Made by a program: the position numbers and the translations under genes. 64,000 nucleotides of DNA from contig JAZNPF010000017.1 in NCBI GenBank assembly GCA_045589495.1, forward strand, positions 11,299 to 75,298, read 5' to 3'. The notes under the pieces were generated by a model. That model was not told where the DNA came from. It saw only the letters and a list, made by a program, of their open reading frames with translations, and did no database searches. Positions within the stretch are counted from its first letter, which is position 1; each line of letters opens with the position of its first letter. Below are positions 43,272 through 51,571 of the stretch, one piece after another. This DNA is from SIG455 sp045589495 (lineage in GTDB: Bacteria; Bacillota; Clostridia; UMGS1810).

Positions 43272-44591
43272 ATGAAAAAAATGACACTGCCCGATAATAT
43301 CAGGAATATATTATCTGCAATTACCGCCAATGGCTTTGAGGCTTATGTGGTGGGCGGTGCCGTACGCGATTTCCTCCTTGGCAGGGAAATAAGTGATTAT
43401 GATATTACTACCGATGCTTTGCCTGAACAGATAAAAGGAATTTTTACAAAAACTATTGATACAGGTCTTAAACATGGAACTGTTACAGTTGTTGAAGATG
43501 GTGCGGTTGTGGAGATTACAACATATAGGGTGGACGGTGTTTATGAAGATCACCGCAGACCTAAAACTGTAGAATTTTCCAAAGATTTGAAAAGTGATCT
43601 GAGCCGCCGTGATTTCACCATGAACGCACTTGCGTGTGATGAAAACGGAAATATACTAGATTATTTCGGCGGTATAGATGATATTGAAAATAAATTCATA
43701 CGCACAGTAGGTGAGGCAGATAAACGTTTTGAAGAAGACGCATTGAGAATGCTTCGTGCCATTCGTTTTGCATGCACTACAGGTTTTACCATTGATGATG
43801 AAATATTGAGTTCAATAGAGAGGAAATCATCGCTTATATTATATGTAAGCGGAGAAAGAATCAAGCAGGAAATGGACAAGGCTTTAATGGGCGATAATGT
43901 TTATATGTTAAAGAAATCTATGCCGCTTCTTCGTGAGATTTTTCCTCAACTTGCAAGATGCTTTGACACTGAACAAAATAATATACATCATTCGTATAAT
44001 GTTGGCGACCATATCTTAAAAAGTGTTGCGAGTGTACCTAAAAAGTTACCTTTACGATGGGCAATGCTGATGCATGATATGGGCAAACCATTTACACGTT
44101 CCACCGATGCCGAAGGCGATCATTTTAAAGGGCACGAGCAAATGAGTCTTAATATTGCAGAACGCATATTTTCAAAACTCAAATTTTCAAACGCTGAAAA
44201 AACGTGCATTAAAACAATGATAAAATATCACGATTTCAGATTTACTGCTGATAAGACAGAAATCAAGAAATTGCTTTCGGAAATCGGTGATGAATATTTT
44301 TCGGATTTACTGTGTGTGCAAAGAGCCGATGCTATGGCTCAAAGTGAGAGTACCATGCCGGCAAAATTAACTAATCTGGATGAAATCGGCACAGTGTTTA
44401 AAAATATTGTATCTGCAAACGAGCCGTACCTTATAAAACATCTTGCTGTAAACGGAAACGATTTAATGGAACAGGGGATTTCCGGTAATGCTATAGGAAA
44501 AACACTTTCCCGATTACAAATGGCGGTTATAGAAAATCCTGATTTAAATAATAAAGAAACACTTTTAAATCTTATTGACAGGAGGGGTTAA
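43272..44591 (+). CDS. cca: CCA tRNA nucleotidyltransferase with HD domain
   Basis: Class II nucleotidyltransferase of 439 residues that adds or repairs the 3' CCA of tRNAs. Motif A YVVGGAVRDFLLGREISDYDITTDA holds the metal-binding D-x-D; SRRDFTMNALACDENG and the EEDALRMLRAIRFA helix follow. The C-terminal half has an HD phosphohydrolase domain (LMHDMGKP). A pure poly(A) polymerase role cannot be excluded but is less likely in Clostridia. ATG at 43272 follows AAAAGGAG. metA begins one base after its stop codon. Confidence 0.93.
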   Translation: MKKMTLPDNIRNILSAITANGFEAYVVGGAVRDFLLGREISDYDITTDALPEQIKGIFTKTIDTGLKHGTVTVVEDGAVVEITTYRVDGVYEDHRRPKTVEFSKDLKSDLSRRDFTMNALACDENGNILDYFGGIDDIENKFIRTVGEADKRFEEDALRMLRAIRFACTTGFTIDDEILSSIERKSSLILYVSGERIKQEMDKALMGDNVYMLKKSMPLLREIFPQLARCFDTEQNNIHHSYNVGDHILKSVASVPKKLPLRWAMLMHDMGKPFTRSTDAEGDHFKGHEQMSLNIAERIFSKLKFSNAEKTCIKTMIKYHDFRFTADKTEIKKLLSEIGDEYFSDLLCVQRADAMAQSESTMPAKLTNLDEIGTVFKNIVSANEPYLIKHLAVNGNDLMEQGISGNAIGKTLSRLQMAVIENPDLNNKETLLNLIDRRG

Positions 44592-44592
44592 T

Positions 44593-45510
44593 ATGCCAAT
44601 TAAAATACCTGACAAACTCCCCGCAACAAAAATTTTAAATAGCGAAAATATTTTTGTTATGACGGAAAAAAAGGCGTTAAAGCAGGATATCCGTCCTCTT
44701 AAACTTGTAATATTAAATATTATGCCTACAAAGATAGTTACAGAAACACAACTTCTTCGTCTTTTGGGGAATACACCATTGCAGGTGGAGATTGATTTTC
44801 TTCACATGAAAACACACACTTCAAAAAATACTCCTGCTGAACATCTTCAGGCTTTTTACAAGGATTTTGATGAAATCAAGGGTGATAAATATGACGGTAT
44901 GATTATTACCGGTGCACCCGTTGAAAAAATGGAATTTGAAGATGTTAACTATTGGGAAGAACTTAAGGAAATTATGGACTGGACACAGCAAAATGTAACG
45001 AGTGTGTTGCATATATGCTGGGCAGCGCAGGCGGGACTTCATTATCATTACGGAATACCTAAACATCCGCTTGAAAAGAAGATGTTTGGAATATTTGAAC
45101 ATAAGGTTATGCGTAAAAAGAGCAAACTTTTGCGTGGGTTTGACGATTATTTCTATGCACCACATTCACGTCACACAGAAATCCGACGTGAAGATGTGGA
45201 AAAAGTTCCTGAACTTCATATACTTGCCGAATCCGATGAAGCAGGGCTTTATATTGTGGCAAGTAAAGACAGAAGAAATATTTTTGTAACCGGTCATTCT
45301 GAATATGATGCAGACACACTTCATAAAGAATACGTCAGGGACCTTGATGCAGGACTTCCAATTGATGTTCCTGTAAACTATTATCCTAATGACGATTATA
45401 CAAAAACTCCTAAAGTAAGATGGCGTTCACACGCAAATCTGCTTTTCTCAAACTGGCTCAATTATTACGTATACCAAAGTACTCCTTACGACATCAATAA
45501 GGTTAAGTAA
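44593..45510 (+). CDS. metA: Homoserine O-acetyltransferase (MetA type)
   Basis: Acylates homoserine, the first dedicated step of methionine synthesis; 305 residues. Cys142 (ICWAAQAGLHYHYG), His235 and Glu237 (TGHSEYD) fall exactly at the positions of the known catalytic triad. Residue 111 is Glu (GAPVEKMEF). In this family Glu111 gives acetyl-CoA use while Gly111, as in E. coli, gives succinyl-CoA use, so the enzyme should be an acetyltransferase despite annotations as succinyltransferase. ATG at 44593 follows AGGAGGGG by five bases, directly behind the cca stop. Confidence 0.95.
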   Translation: MPIKIPDKLPATKILNSENIFVMTEKKALKQDIRPLKLVILNIMPTKIVTETQLLRLLGNTPLQVEIDFLHMKTHTSKNTPAEHLQAFYKDFDEIKGDKYDGMIITGAPVEKMEFEDVNYWEELKEIMDWTQQNVTSVLHICWAAQAGLHYHYGIPKHPLEKKMFGIFEHKVMRKKSKLLRGFDDYFYAPHSRHTEIRREDVEKVPELHILAESDEAGLYIVASKDRRNIFVTGHSEYDADTLHKEYVRDLDAGLPIDVPVNYYPNDDYTKTPKVRWRSHANLLFSNWLNYYVYQSTPYDINKVK

Positions 45511-45521
45511 AGGAAGATTAT

Positions 45522-46067
45522 ATGAATATTACGACACCTTTAACTAAAGAAAAAATCAAATCTTTAAAAGCAGGGGATAATATAACAATATCAGGTGTTA
45601 TATATACCGGACGCGATGCTGCGCACAAACGTATGTGTGATGCTCTTAAAAAAGGTGAAGAACTACCTTTTGATATTAACGGACAGATTATATATTATGT
45701 TGGTCCGTGCCCTTGCAGAGAAGACGAGGTTATAGGTTCGTGCGGGCCTACAACAAGCGGCAGAATGGATGCGTATGCACCTGAACTTATAAAACGTGGT
45801 TTATCGGGAATGATAGGTAAGGGGTTAAGGAAACCTTGTGTTGTTGATGCTATGGTTGAGTACGGAAGCGTATATTTTGGTGCAATAGGCGGTGCGGGAG
45901 CACTTCTTTCTGAGCATGTTAAAAAAAGTGAGGTTATTGCTTATGATGACCTTGGCACTGAAGCCGTACGAAGATTAGAGGTTGAGAATTTCCCCGTAAC
46001 TGTTATTATTGATGCTGATGGGAATAACTTGTACGAACTGGGAAGAGCAGAATTTTATTTGGAATAA
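45522..46067 (+). CDS. Fumarate hydratase class I / tartrate dehydratase beta-subunit-like protein
   Basis: A 181-residue protein equal to the beta subunit or C-terminal (swivel) domain of class I iron-sulfur fumarases. It has SGVIYTGRDAAHKRM, YVGPCPCR and SCGPTTSGRMD, the substrate-binding loop. The alpha subunit with the [4Fe-4S] cluster, normally just upstream, is missing: upstream is metA. It may pair with an alpha subunit coded elsewhere. ATG at 45522 follows AAAGGAAGATT. It is the last gene of cca-metA. Confidence 0.9.
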   Translation: MNITTPLTKEKIKSLKAGDNITISGVIYTGRDAAHKRMCDALKKGEELPFDINGQIIYYVGPCPCREDEVIGSCGPTTSGRMDAYAPELIKRGLSGMIGKGLRKPCVVDAMVEYGSVYFGAIGGAGALLSEHVKKSEVIAYDDLGTEAVRRLEVENFPVTVIIDADGNNLYELGRAEFYLE

Positions 46068-46079
46068 TTAACTTTGGTA

Positions 46080-46108
46080 TTGCAATCTTACTAAAAAAAT
46101 TATATAAT
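46080..46108 (+). promoter_or_regulatory. Promoter of the DUF1858 gene
   Basis: TTGCAA (46080-46085), 17-bp spacer, perfect TATAAT (46103-46108). Confidence 0.65.
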
Positions 46109-46145
46109 AACACTATACACTATAATTAAACGGAGGAATATTAAA

Positions 46146-46349
46146 ATGGCTATGATTACAAAAGATACTATTATTGCAGATGTACTCAAAATTGATCCTG
46201 AAACAGCACCTTTCTTTTTTGAAATTGGTATGCATTGTCTGGGTTGCCCATCTGCAAGCGGTGAAACTGTTGAAGAAGCTTGCGCTGTTCACGGTGTAGA
46301 CGCTGATGAATTGATTGCTAAAATCAATATGTTTTTGGGTAATAAATAA
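46146..46349 (+). CDS. DUF1858 domain protein
   Basis: A 67-residue small protein consisting of one DUF1858 domain: ITKDTIIADVLKIDPETAPFFFEIGMHCLGCPSASGETVEEAC. The CLGCPSA motif (Cys-x-x-Cys) is the hallmark and probably binds a metal or is redox active. The domain is often found next to, or fused to, hybrid-cluster or other anaerobic redox proteins; the function is not proven. ATG at 46146 is nine bases after CGGAGG. It has its own promoter and terminator and is convergent with feoB. Confidence 0.88.
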   Translation: MAMITKDTIIADVLKIDPETAPFFFEIGMHCLGCPSASGETVEEACAVHGVDADELIAKINMFLGNK

Positions 46350-46366
46350 TTAGAACAAATTATTTT

Positions 46367-46395
46367 AAAGGCTTCACAAATGTGAAGCCTTTTTT
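46367..46395. terminator. Bidirectional terminator between DUF1858 gene and feoB
   Basis: AAAGGCTTCACA (46367-46378), loop AA, TGTGAAGCCTTT (46381-46392) and T's: 12-bp perfect stem. Confidence 0.93.
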
Positions 46396-48531
46396 CTATA
46401 TAAATATTTTTGAAACCTGTGTTGTTATAAAGCATATAACTATTCCTATAATTGTAGGAATTACAAATGATAATGCTGTCCATTTCAAACTTCCTGATTC
46501 TTTACGTATTGTAAGGAGTGTTGTTGCACAAGGGAAATGAAACAGAGTAAATATCATTACATTTATTGCAGTGATTATATTCCACCCGTTTGCAGTAAGG
46601 AGTGCAGCGGTATCTGAAAGTGTGCTCATTTCCGTAAGATGCCCTGATGCTGTATAACACATTATAAGTATGGGCATAACGATTTCGTTGGCGGGCAAGC
46701 CAAGTATAAAAGATAATAAAATAAATCCGTCAAATCCTAAAAGTTTAGCAAACGGGTCTAGAAAGTGTCCCATATAATTAAGTATTGAACATCCGTCTAT
46801 GTGCACATTTGCAGTAAGCCATATTATTGCACCTGCAGGTGCAGCAACTGCCGTGGCTCTTCCAAGAACAAACAAAGTTCGGTCAAATACAGAACGGTAT
46901 ATAACCTCTGCAATTTTAGGTTTGCGAAATGGAGGGAGTTCCAATGTGAACTGTGATGGCGTACCTTTTAAAATTGTTTTTGAAAGAATGAAAGATACAA
47001 TAAAAGTTGCACATATTCCAAGTATAACAATTGCCAGTACGGTAAGTGCTGCTACAATATATTTTCCTTTGTTGGAGAAATAAGAGCCGATAAAAATTGA
47101 TGAAACAGTAATCAGTATAGGGAATCTGCCGTTGCATGGGACAAGGTTGTTTGTTATAATTGCTATCAGACGTTCTCTTGGTGAATCTATTATTCTTGCT
47201 CCTGTAACACCTGCAGCGTTGCAACCTAACCCCATGCACATAGTAAGGCATTGTTTTCCGTGGGCACAGCACTTTTTGAAAAATCCGTCAAGATTAAAAG
47301 CCACTCTCGGCAAATATCCCAAATCTTCAAGCAGGGTAAAAAGCGGAAAGAAAATTGCCATTGGCGGAAACATAACCGAAACCACCCACGTTAAGGTGCG
47401 ATACATTCCTGAAACAAGTATATTTGTTATCCATTGAGGAGAGTTTATATATTCAAAGAACTTTAAAATATATATTTCTACAAAACCAAAAAAATCTGCT
47501 AAAAGAGAAGACGGATAATTGGCACCCGCAACCGAAAGATAAAATATTGCCCCCAGCATACAAAGCATAATGGGGATCCCCCATATTTTTGATGTTAAGA
47601 TTTTGTCGGTTCGTATGTCAGATATGACATATTGATTGTTTTGGGTCTTGACGCATTTTTTTGAAATTTTTTCTGATTTTTGTATTATTGAACATACAAT
47701 TTTGTCAGTAATATTACTTTCTGTTGTGCCTGATTTTTCAAGAATTGTTTTTTGCTCTTGCAGTGATGAGGAGATTTTTTCATTTTGTGAAAAATTACAG
47801 TTTACAACTGCTTCTAATGACTCAACAACATTTTTGTCACCGCAGAGAAGTTTGATTGCTAAAAATCTTGGTGAAAGCACCATTTCGGGATAAGCATCTG
47901 AAATTGCGTCAGCGATGACAGAAATACTTTTTTCTATTAACGTATCATATTTTGGAATACACACATCTGTAAAATCTTTGTTTTTGGCTGACTGTATTGC
48001 TTCTTTTAAAGGCTCTGTTCCTTTTCTTTGTGCGGCTGATATTCCCACAACAGGAATACCAAGTATTTTTTTGAGTTGTTTAATATCAATTTGTATTTTT
48101 TTCTTTTTTGCCTCATCCATAAGGTTGACACAAAGTATACATTTTGGTGTTATTTCAAGTATTTGCAAAGTGAGATTAAGGTTTCTTTCAAGACATGTTG
48201 CATCTGCCACCACTACAACGGTATCAGCAGTTGACGAGCAGATAAAATCACGTGCAATTTCTTCCTCTTTTGAACTGGACATAAGCGAATATGTTCCAGG
48301 CAAATCAACAACAGTAAAATCCTCATTTTCGTATGTAAAGTTGCCGACTGCATTTGCCACAGTTTTTCCTGGCCAGTTTCCCGTATGTTGTTTTAAGCCT
48401 GTGAGAGCATTGAACACGGTGCTTTTTCCAACATTAGGATTGCCTGCAAGAGCAATAACGGTGTTATTGGTATTTTCAACATTCATTTCCGTAAGTACGT
48501 TTTTTTGCGTTGATTGAACGGTAAGTCCCAT
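46396..48531 (-). CDS. feoB: Ferrous iron transport protein B
   Basis: Fe(II) transporter of 711 residues. The N-terminal G domain has GNPNVGKST (G1), VDLPGTYSL (G3) and CVNLMDEA (G4), followed by a helical spacer and a membrane domain with the two Gate motifs (PPMAIFFPLFTLLEDLGYLPR and the C-terminal copy) and CMGLGCNAAGV. The ATG at 48531 is seven bases after GGAGGTG; a five-residue longer start is unsupported. feoA is about 1.6 kb away, on the same strand but separated by the opposite-strand CNNM gene, an unusual arrangement. Confidence 0.97.
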   Translation of the reverse strand: MGLTVQSTQKNVLTEMNVENTNNTVIALAGNPNVGKSTVFNALTGLKQHTGNWPGKTVANAVGNFTYENEDFTVVDLPGTYSLMSSSKEEEIARDFICSSTADTVVVVADATCLERNLNLTLQILEITPKCILCVNLMDEAKKKKIQIDIKQLKKILGIPVVGISAAQRKGTEPLKEAIQSAKNKDFTDVCIPKYDTLIEKSISVIADAISDAYPEMVLSPRFLAIKLLCGDKNVVESLEAVVNCNFSQNEKISSSLQEQKTILEKSGTTESNITDKIVCSIIQKSEKISKKCVKTQNNQYVISDIRTDKILTSKIWGIPIMLCMLGAIFYLSVAGANYPSSLLADFFGFVEIYILKFFEYINSPQWITNILVSGMYRTLTWVVSVMFPPMAIFFPLFTLLEDLGYLPRVAFNLDGFFKKCCAHGKQCLTMCMGLGCNAAGVTGARIIDSPRERLIAIITNNLVPCNGRFPILITVSSIFIGSYFSNKGKYIVAALTVLAIVILGICATFIVSFILSKTILKGTPSQFTLELPPFRKPKIAEVIYRSVFDRTLFVLGRATAVAAPAGAIIWLTANVHIDGCSILNYMGHFLDPFAKLLGFDGFILLSFILGLPANEIVMPILIMCYTASGHLTEMSTLSDTAALLTANGWNIITAINVMIFTLFHFPCATTLLTIRKESGSLKWTALSFVIPTIIGIVICFITTQVSKIFI

Positions 48532-48612
48532 AAACAGCACCTCCAAGAACGTGTAAAATCACAATTATATATTATGAAAATGTAAATGAATTCGTGAATA
48601 TTAAAAATGGTG

Positions 48613-48641
48613 TTGACTATTTTGTATATATATGCTATAAT
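48613..48641 (+). promoter_or_regulatory. Promoter of the CNNM/CorC gene leader
   Basis: TTGACT (48613-48618), 17-bp spacer, perfect TATAAT (48636-48641). It starts about 205 nt upstream of the start codon. Confidence 0.75.
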
Positions 48642-48647
48642 TAAAAC

Positions 48648-48777
48648 AACTTACTGAAAGGAACGGTTAACACTAAATGGACGGCGACGGGAGTAATTCT
48701 AACGCGAATTATATAATTGATATGATATATCAGGCATATCTGCGTATAGTATATTGTTTGCGCAGGCGTGCCTTTTT
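48648..48777 (+). promoter_or_regulatory. Attenuator-like leader of the CNNM/CorC gene
   Basis: Between promoter and gene lies a structured leader. TAATTC/GAATTA (near 48692-48709) forms a small hairpin, and GGCATATCTGCG (48733-48744) pairs with CGCAGGCGTGCC (48761-48772), 11 of 12 positions, followed by TTTTT: an intrinsic terminator. A 41-codon frame, 48677-48802, spans the terminator and could be a leader peptide, but its ribosome binding site is weak. No known riboswitch consensus (M-box, yybP-ykoY, ydaO) was matched by eye. Confidence 0.5.
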
Positions 48778-48852
48778 GTGTTTTTACAAAATGCGTATTT
48801 GACTCTGATTTTGATATAAAAATATAATTACTTAAGGAGAGAATAATTTAAA

Positions 48853-50121
48853 ATGGACCCTTTACCTATGCCTTATATATTTGTTATGGTGGCACTAGTG
48901 CTTATGTCAGCATATTTTTCCGCTACTGAAACGGCATTTACTTCTATAAATAAAACAAGGCTTAAAAACATGGCTGAAAAAGGCAATAAGCGTGCTTCAC
49001 TGGTATTGTCTATATCTGAAAATTACGATAAACTTTTATCAACAATCCTTGTAGGCAACAATATCGTAAATATAGCGCTTGCTTCAATGGGAACTGTATT
49101 TTTTGTAAAACTTTTTCCAAATTACGGAGCAGCAATTTCAACAGCCGTTATCACTGTTGTAGTTCTTATCTTCGGAGAGATTTCACCCAAGAGCATCGCA
49201 AAGGATACACCGGAAAATTTTGCAATGTTTTCTGCTCCTATCATAAGAGGCCTTATATGGATTCTTACACCGGTAAACTTTTTGTTTACATTATGGAAGA
49301 AACTTCTTGCTAAAATTATAAAAGTAGAAGAAAGTGCAAAAATGTCGCAGGAAGAGTTGCTTGTTCTGGTGGATGAGGTAGAACAGGACGGAACAATTGA
49401 CACAGATGAAGGCGATCTTTTGCGTAATGCAATTGAATTTACCGAGCAGAAAGCAGAAGACGTTTTGACTCACCGTGTAGATATAGAGGCTGTTTCCATT
49501 GATGCTGATAAAATTGAAGTGGCACGTCTTTTTTCACAGACTCGTTTTTCAAGACTGCTTGTTTATGATGAAAGTATAGATAATATAGTCGGTGTTATTC
49601 ACCTTAAAGATTTTTATAATGAAGACGGTATTACAGATAAAAGTATTGAAGAACTTATGTCTGTTCCTGTTTTTGTACAGAGAAGCGAAAAGATTAACGA
49701 CCTTTTAAAAGAACTCCAGACAAACAAATCACATATAGCAGTTATTCTTGATGAATTCGGCGGGACGTTGGGTATTGTTACAATGGAGGATATATTAGAG
49801 GAACTCGTTGGAGAAATCTGGGATGAGCATGATGAGGTTATAGAGGATTTTGAGTTTATAGGTGATAACAAATATATCGTTGACTGTTCTGCTGATTTTG
49901 AAGATTTTTGCGAGCAATTCGGGATAGAGCCCGATGAAGAGATTGCATCTATAAGCGGTTGGGTTATGGAGCAGTTGGACCGTGTTCCTGAAACAGGCGA
50001 TGTGTTTGATTATCAGAATTTAAATATTACGGTTACGGAAACAGATTACCATAGAGTAGAAAAAATTCACGTAATTGTAAATGAACCGGAATCACCAGAT
50101 GAAGAAGACGTTGAAGATTAA
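48853..50121 (+). CDS. CNNM/CorC (HlyC) family cation transporter with CBS domains
   Basis: Membrane protein of 422 residues, probably Mg2+ (or Co2+) efflux. The N-terminal CNNM/DUF21 domain (about 1-190, four hydrophobic segments; FSATETAFTSINKTRLK, VGNNIVNIALAS, FGEISPKSIAK) is followed by two CBS domains (about 205-325; RVDIEAVSID, TRFSRLLVYDESIDNIVGVIHLKD, LDEFGGTLGIVTMEDILEELVGEIWDE). A CorC_HlyC domain rich in acidic residues (about 345-412) ends it. A hemolysin label is historical. ATG at 48853 follows TAAGGAGAGAATAATTTAAA. The attenuator-like leader suggests control by an ion or translation. Confidence 0.93.
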   Translation: MDPLPMPYIFVMVALVLMSAYFSATETAFTSINKTRLKNMAEKGNKRASLVLSISENYDKLLSTILVGNNIVNIALASMGTVFFVKLFPNYGAAISTAVITVVVLIFGEISPKSIAKDTPENFAMFSAPIIRGLIWILTPVNFLFTLWKKLLAKIIKVEESAKMSQEELLVLVDEVEQDGTIDTDEGDLLRNAIEFTEQKAEDVLTHRVDIEAVSIDADKIEVARLFSQTRFSRLLVYDESIDNIVGVIHLKDFYNEDGITDKSIEELMSVPVFVQRSEKINDLLKELQTNKSHIAVILDEFGGTLGIVTMEDILEELVGEIWDEHDEVIEDFEFIGDNKYIVDCSADFEDFCEQFGIEPDEEIASISGWVMEQLDRVPETGDVFDYQNLNITVTETDYHRVEKIHVIVNEPESPDEEDVED

Positions 50122-50158
50122 AAAAATCGGGGTATGATTGGGTCATACTCCGATTTTT
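50122..50158. terminator. Bidirectional terminator between the CNNM gene and feoA
   Basis: AAAAATCGGGGTATGA (from 50122) and TCATACTCCGATTTTT (50143-50158) pair along their length with one wobble, loop of about 6 nt. Confidence 0.92.
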
Positions 50159-50170
50159 AATGGACATGGT

Positions 50171-50404
50171 TCAATTTATAATTATATTAACTGCGTCTTC
50201 CTGACGTATTGCTATCAACGTGCCGCGTATAAGGTATGCAGTTACTCCGCCTGACGGGCTTTTAAGCACTGCTTCAATTTCTGTACCCGGCACCAGCCCT
50301 AAATCCAGCATACGTCTGCGGTTGCTTCCGTTTGAAATGAGCGATGCCACCCGACAACGCTCACCAGTAGGAAGGTCAGCAAGATTGCGAATATTGGCTG
50401 ACAT
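50171..50404 (-). CDS. feoA: Ferrous iron transport protein A
   Basis: Small cytoplasmic SH3-like protein of 77 residues that supports FeoB. The core reads NLADLPTGERCRVASL, RRRMLDLGLVPGTEIEAV and SPSGGVTAYLIRGTLIAIRQEDA, all typical of FeoA. ATG at 50404 is nine bases after ATCGGAGG; the nine extra residues of the longer frame are not supported. It is isolated from feoB. No Fur box could be identified with confidence. Confidence 0.93.
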   Translation of the reverse strand: MSANIRNLADLPTGERCRVASLISNGSNRRRMLDLGLVPGTEIEAVLKSPSGGVTAYLIRGTLIAIRQEDAVNIIIN

Positions 50405-50508
50405 TTTTAATACCTCCGATATATCTTGCACATAAAATGGATTTTTCGTTTTAATATATTATATGGGAGAGTGTGCCGTACTGTTACGGATGGCTGTTCA
50501 ACTTTAAT

Positions 50509-50721
50509 TCAAAGTGCAAAATCTTCAGCACTGAATTTTTCGGTATTGAGTTTTGGTGTGCGTTTTGGAACACGCTTTTGAGGATCATACCTGAATTTTT
50601 TACAAACATTGTCTTCGCACACAATACCTGCCTTGCTGCATATCATATCAGTTGTAGCAGCGAGAGGCGCAGAATAGGCACAGAAGAAACATTTTTGATT
50701 TTCACATTCTCTGTATATCAT
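50509..50721 (-). CDS. Small Cys-rich protein of unknown function
   Basis: A 70-residue protein with six Cys: CENQKCFFC near the N-terminus, then C and CEDNVCKKFRYDPQKR. The Cys spacing and the basic tail KRVPKRTPKL suggest a zinc- or iron-sulfur-binding small protein; similar short proteins with a -KFRYDP-KR- ending are common in Clostridia, without known function as far as I know. ATG at 50721 is six bases after GCAGGTG. It has its own - strand promoter and is divergent from cysE. Confidence 0.75.
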   Translation of the reverse strand: MIYRECENQKCFFCAYSAPLAATTDMICSKAGIVCEDNVCKKFRYDPQKRVPKRTPKLNTEKFSAEDFAL

Positions 50722-50756
50722 AACTATCACCTGCAGTCAAAATTTATTACATAATA

Positions 50757-50785
50757 ATCTTATCATATTAAAACTGTAAAATCAA
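50757..50785 (-). promoter_or_regulatory. Promoter of the small Cys-rich protein gene
   Basis: On the - strand: TTGATT (50780-50785), 17-bp spacer, TAAGAT (50757-50762). Confidence 0.55.
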
Positions 50786-50806
50786 TTAAAAAAACGCAAA
50801 AAACAG

Positions 50807-50835
50807 TTGTTTTTTAAGTAAAAAGATTATATAAT
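50807..50835 (+). promoter_or_regulatory. Promoter of the cysE-cysS operon
   Basis: TTGTTT (50807-50812), 17-bp spacer, perfect TATAAT (50830-50835), 32 bp before the ATG. Confidence 0.6.
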
Positions 50836-50867
50836 AGAATATATATGCGCGTTTTGGAGGAAAAAGT

Positions 50868-51557
50868 ATGTATTTACTTATAACGATAGCGGCAATTATT
50901 ATATTGCATTATCTTTTTTATACTCCTGTTGCATTGTGTGAAATTTCTTCTGTTATGCAAAGGGATCCGGCTGCACGAAGTAAGTTTGAAGTATTTTTTC
51001 TGTATACAGGGCTTCATGCGTTGGTGTTTCACAGGTATGCTCATTATTTTCATTATCATGGTATGAGATTTGTTGCAAGACTCATTTCTCAGTATAGTAA
51101 ATTCCTTACCGGAATTGAAATCCACCCCGGTGCAACTATTGGGAAAGGATTGTTTATTGACCACGGCACAGGTGTTGTAATAGGTGAAACCGCAATCATT
51201 GGAGAAAACTGTACTTTATATCAAGGGGTAACGCTTGGAGGTACAGGTAAAGATAAAGGTAAACGTCACCCTACACTTGGCGATAATGTTATGGTTGGAA
51301 GCGGTGCGAAGGTTCTTGGTCCGTTTACTGTCGGCAGTAATTCTAAAATTGCTGCAAACGCTGTAGTGCTTTCGGAAGTTCCGGAAAATTCCACATGTGT
51401 AGGTGTTCCGGCAAGAATTGTAAGAATAAATAATAAGCGTATCAAGCCTGATGATCTGGATCAGATTCACATGCCTGACCCTACATCACAGGAGATTTGC
51501 AAGTTGCATAAACTTATTGATGATTTGAGCAAAAGAGTTGACGAACTCAGCAAGTAA
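50868..51557 (+). CDS. cysE: Serine O-acetyltransferase with N-terminal hydrophobic segment
   Basis: Makes O-acetylserine from serine and acetyl-CoA for cysteine synthesis; 229 residues. The catalytic domain begins with VMQRDPAARSKFEVFFLYTGLHALVFHRYAH and continues as a left-handed beta helix of hexapeptide repeats (IEIHPGATIGKGLFIDHGTGVVIGETAIIG, LGDNVMVGSGAKVLG) ending in GVPARIV. The odd part is the start: residues 2-23 (LLITIAAIIILHYLFYTPVALC) are a membrane-like helix instead of the usual soluble N-terminal helical domain. The ATG follows TTGGAGG. cysS follows 14 bp later, a common pair. Confidence 0.93.
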   Translation: MYLLITIAAIIILHYLFYTPVALCEISSVMQRDPAARSKFEVFFLYTGLHALVFHRYAHYFHYHGMRFVARLISQYSKFLTGIEIHPGATIGKGLFIDHGTGVVIGETAIIGENCTLYQGVTLGGTGKDKGKRHPTLGDNVMVGSGAKVLGPFTVGSNSKIAANAVVLSEVPENSTCVGVPARIVRINNKRIKPDDLDQIHMPDPTSQEICKLHKLIDDLSKRVDELSK

Positions 51558-51571
51558 GAGAGGCGATATAA

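Noticed and set aside
47915..48517. 200-codon open frame on the + strand inside feoB
   Set aside because: Shadow of the FeoB G domain, whose motifs are complete on the - strand.
48677..48802. 41-codon frame upstream of the CNNM gene as a protein gene
   Set aside because: The ribosome binding site is weak and distant, and the frame runs through a terminator stem; kept only as a possible leader peptide, not a gene call.
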